Below, piece by piece: positions 54,093 through 54,202 of a stretch of DNA of 54,202 nucleotides (within the stretch, counting starts at the first letter, position 1; each line of letters starts with the position of its first letter). The position numbers were made by a program, and so were the translations under genes. Origin of the DNA: a virus; the IMG/VR virus record IMGVR_UViG_3300036859_000099, positions 1 through 54,202 of that record; one strand, written 5' to 3'. Under the pieces are notes generated by a model. It searched no databases, had not been told where the DNA came from, and saw only the letters and a program-made list of their open reading frames with translations.

Positions 54093-54202
54093 AGCTTTGC
54101 CTCCTGCTCGCGGCGCTTGCGCAGCTCGGCCATCCGGATGGCGATTTGAATGGGCGCCTCGGCGGCCCAGGAATTGCGCGCGTTGCGCTTCAGCATCCCG
54201 CG
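54076..54202. repeat. 127-bp exact terminal overlap (circular contig)
   Basis: Bases 54076-54202 are identical to 1-127. An exact overlap of this length at both ends is what a k-mer assembler leaves on a circular or circularly permuted molecule, giving a 54,075-bp circle. Across the junction the gene starting at 54092 (equivalent to 17) overlaps the stop of the gene at 14-319 in an ATGA arrangement, which supports a real join. A true short terminal repeat is a less likely alternative. Confidence 0.95.

Overview
The window is the complete genome of a temperate, tailed, short-tailed (podovirus-like) phage. Bases 1-127 are repeated exactly at 54076-54202, so the contig closes into a circle of 54,075 bp. 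High GC, TTGAC-type promoters, the tRNA-Val attachment core and the protein families point to an alphaproteobacterial host, most likely Rhizobiales (inference). The late gene order resembles P22: small and large terminase, portal, scaffold, coat, connector, gp10-like stopper, ejection proteins, tail proteins. There is no tape measure or tail tube gene.

Layout. (1) Immunity region, 400-1550: an S24-type repressor on the minus strand faces a Cro-like protein. Five copies of a 15-bp palindrome (TTGCCTCNGAGGCAA) form two operators at a leftward promoter and three at the rightward/repressor promoters. (2) Rightward early operon, 1264-9444: regulators, a lambda-O-like initiator whose gene contains seven origin iterons, a DnaB/Twinkle-like helicase, a frame-disturbed cytosine methyltransferase with a nested HNH gene, an outer-membrane beta-barrel protein and several tiny proteins. 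(3) A 168-bp gap with a canonical chromosomal parS site, next to a ribbon-helix-helix gene. (4) Late operon, 9971-40250: packaging, head, two sugar/SAM enzymes, connector and ejection proteins, two GNAT acetyltransferases, a virion lysozyme, duplicated tail proteins, a glycine-rich adhesin and a lysis cassette. (5) A minus-strand accessory block, 40333-42352. (6) An IS607-type element (serine recombinase plus TnpB) followed by a plus-strand accessory block, 42545-46733. (7) attP: a phage promoter and the 5' half of tRNA-Val(GAC), overlapping the integrase stop. (8) Leftward early operon running from 319 through the circle junction down to 46977: DNA-binding proteins, a RecT-like annealing protein, HNH, excisionase-like protein and integrase.

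The most unusual signals are: the lone parS with no phage ParB; a short peptide motif, R-x-R-L-x-x-A-M, at or near the ends of seven different virion-block proteins; an operator that also forms the repressor terminator directly upstream of PL; an attP that brings its own tRNA promoter; and two genes that seem to start at CTG and ATT codons behind good ribosome binding sites. All function calls come from reading the sequence without database searches.
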